From: Lamellibrachia columna
Lineage: Eukaryota > Annelida > Polychaeta > Sabellida > Siboglinidae
Assembly: GCA_963662155.1 (NCBI GenBank)
Contig: OY759262.1
Location: forward strand, 55,331,990-55,395,989
DNA length: 64,000 bases
Direction: 5' to 3'
Made by a program: the position numbers and the translations under genes. The number at the start of each line of letters is the position of its first letter. Position 1 is the first letter of the stretch. Below the pieces are notes generated by a model. That model had not been told where the DNA came from. It made no database searches and saw only the letters and a program-made list of their open reading frames with translations. Below, in pieces: positions 1 to 64,000 of this stretch.

Positions 1-299
1 TATTGACCACAATTGACTTTTATGTCCTTTTTATTTTGGTACACATATCCGTTACTTCATAATTGTTTGTTTGTTTACTGTATCTTTATTGTGTATATTT
101 GAACTTGATACTGATTATCTATATAACTATTTTAAAACTTTTTTGACAAGTCTACGTTTTAGATTCGCGATGCAGAAACACAAATTAGTGGAAAGCTACA
201 TTTTAGCTCAGAGTGTAAATTTTGGTAGCATAGAAATCCTTGAAACTTGACGGTTCGAGCATAACGACATGTATGGGTACGTGTACACAGTTCTTAGAG

Positions 300-1690
<1,391 letters not shown>

Positions 1691-1981
1691 TAAACGAAAC
1701 ATAGAACTGTGGATAGTAATGGGAATCCAATTGGAATACTGTTTATTTAATATGAAACAAAATAAAGTGAACACATAATGGCATATAGTAATACATCACA
1801 CAATTGAGAGCTCACTCACTTGGCAGGAAAACACTGATAAACATCCCTTTACACACTTTATATCAATAGGTAAATGTCGACCATTGTGATTGACCTCTTA
1901 TTTTCGCGTGTTACTGAGATATGGGTCTGGTGTGACACAACAGTGAGTAATTGTACACTTTTGGGGACAGATACCCCCGAA

Positions 1982-2055
1982 CTCACACACACACACACAC
2001 AAGCACGCACGCACGCACGGACGCACGCACGCACGGACGCACGCACGCACACACA
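1982..2055. repeat. (CA)n / (ACGC)n compound microsatellite
   Basis: CA repeats grade into ACGC/ACGG repeats and back, ending about 40 bp before the acceptor of the first visible exon. Confidence 0.95.
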
Positions 2056-2092
2056 CTCACCGTATCGGTGCTATTTTGATTTGTGCTGTTAG

Positions 2093-62876
<60,784 letters not shown>

Positions 62877-63064
62877 GTAGGTAGCAACATGATATTGTTA
62901 TGGACTCCACACGAGCCATCTACAGCATTAAGCCACATATGAAAAATGGACAAGGATGCTTATAACAATTCCAACCATTGTTAGCGTATGTATGGCCCAC
63001 ACTTCTCAGACGTATGTCAATTATGTTTATACAAATACTGATTCAGCTGGTATTTGCATTAACA

Positions 63065-63137
63065 GTATATAATTTGTTCCATTATTTTGTTGTCCTCAGT
63101 GACCAGTGGGTATTTTTCATATCCAATCTACACTGTT

Positions 63138-63217
<80 letters not shown>

Positions 63218-63238
63218 GTATATATATATATGTATATA

Positions 63239-63284
<46 letters not shown>

Positions 63285-63306
63285 CATACATACATACATA
63301 CATACA

Positions 63307-63342
<36 letters not shown>

Positions 63343-63850
63343 TATATATATTTATATATTCATAACCTTTTTTATATTTAAAGTACTTATATGTTGTTTC
63401 CTCTTGGTATATCTTGTTGTCAAGCCACACTCAATTGGGCGTTTTCCTAACTAGGGTCGAGCTAGTTCTGGAGTTAGCATAGTTGTTCTTCTTTGAAGTC
63501 ATTCTTGCTAATCTACATTTTTCTTTCCATATGACCTCCGTGGTTATAGGTACTGGTCTAAATTAGGATTATTTTATTTCAAAATGTTTAGGGGAATAAT
63601 TAGCTCTTTCTCCTTTTATGTGATATTTCCTAATTTGATTACCCTTTGAAACCACAATGCCACATTGATCTGAAGTTTTGTATAGTATCCCCCATTGTGT
63701 ATTCTTCACCCATATGTCCAAGTCCTATGTGTAAACATTTACATTTCCTAAAACTAAATAACAGTTGCCTCATTTCAGATCATTTAACCAACCTGTGCAG
63801 ATCATCGTGTACAACGTTGTTACACCCATGCCAGTTAACTCTTTGTTAAT
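63065..63850 (-). mobile_element. CR1-like LINE remnant split by TA/TACA repeats
   Basis: 63090-63135 (TTGTCCTCAGTGACCAGTGG) and 63430-63840 (GATTACCCTTTGAAACCACA then ATGCCACA, TAGTATCCCCCATTGTGTAT) parallel 15345-15370 and 15750-15900 of the CR1-like copy at 15145. The middle is replaced by simple repeats. Very decayed. Confidence 0.7.
63140..63352. repeat. (TA)n and (TACA)n tract
   Basis: TA with TATG interruptions to 63280, then about 14 TACA units, then TA. Inserted within the LINE remnant. Confidence 0.97.
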
Positions 63851-64000
63851 TTGTTCATTGAATTAATTAATCAATCAATTAATTAATTAATCAATTAATT
63901 ACATTATATTTAAATAATTAACTATTCCAGAAAGGCTTATTTAAATTAGTTAATTAACTTTACCAAAATGGGTTAATTTAGTTATCCGGGCACTTCCAGA

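Overview
This is animal (metazoan) nuclear DNA. It is AT-rich and loaded with microsatellites and decayed transposons, and almost all of it lies inside one large gene on the + strand. Long introns with GT/AG borders, extracellular domains specific to animals, and LINE, Gypsy and hAT remains point to an aquatic invertebrate; I cannot name the phylum. There is no prokaryotic gene, operon, CRISPR array or phage system.

The gene. I could place 33 exon blocks between 2093 and 62876, all with matching reading phases, about 5.3 kb of coding sequence (about 1,750 residues). Both ends are missing. In order, the protein has: the end of one YWTD (LDL-receptor class B) beta-propeller with a decayed EGF module (2093-9810); a second YWTD propeller with an intact EGF module (9889-20544); a further EGF (24153-24263); a NIDO region (24768-32010); an AMOP region (32206-35880); a VWD domain (40449-41851); a conserved linker (43608-46324); an Ig/cadherin-like segment (46654 into 50971); and a run of EGF modules, several with the calcium-binding signature (50971-62876). 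NIDO-AMOP-VWD is the core of MUC4-like and Mesh-like proteins. YWTD propellers in front of that core, and the exon-by-exon duplication of the propeller-EGF cassette, are the most interesting features of the gene. A secreted or cell-surface adhesion or matrix protein is the likely product.

The introns. 1-6354 holds antisense LINE pieces, including one LINE nested in another with readable junctions. 8555-11560 holds old minisatellites, a duplicated segment of about 110 bp and TA/TATG tracts. 14796-16925 holds an L2 tail, a CR1-like copy and an RTE-like copy. 21290-22892 holds a broken transposase-like region and an inverted-repeat element. 26010-28800 is a decayed L2-like LINE, followed by a small hairpin element and a hAT-type element with a perfect 8-bp target duplication (29092-29854). 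37560-39890 is a CR1-like LINE broken by a SINE-like insert, then a GC-rich hairpin. 47560-50570 and 59384-61561 are two broken Gypsy-type LTR elements. 56109-57470 is bounded by perfect 21-bp inverted repeats. Nearly every retroelement is antisense to the gene.
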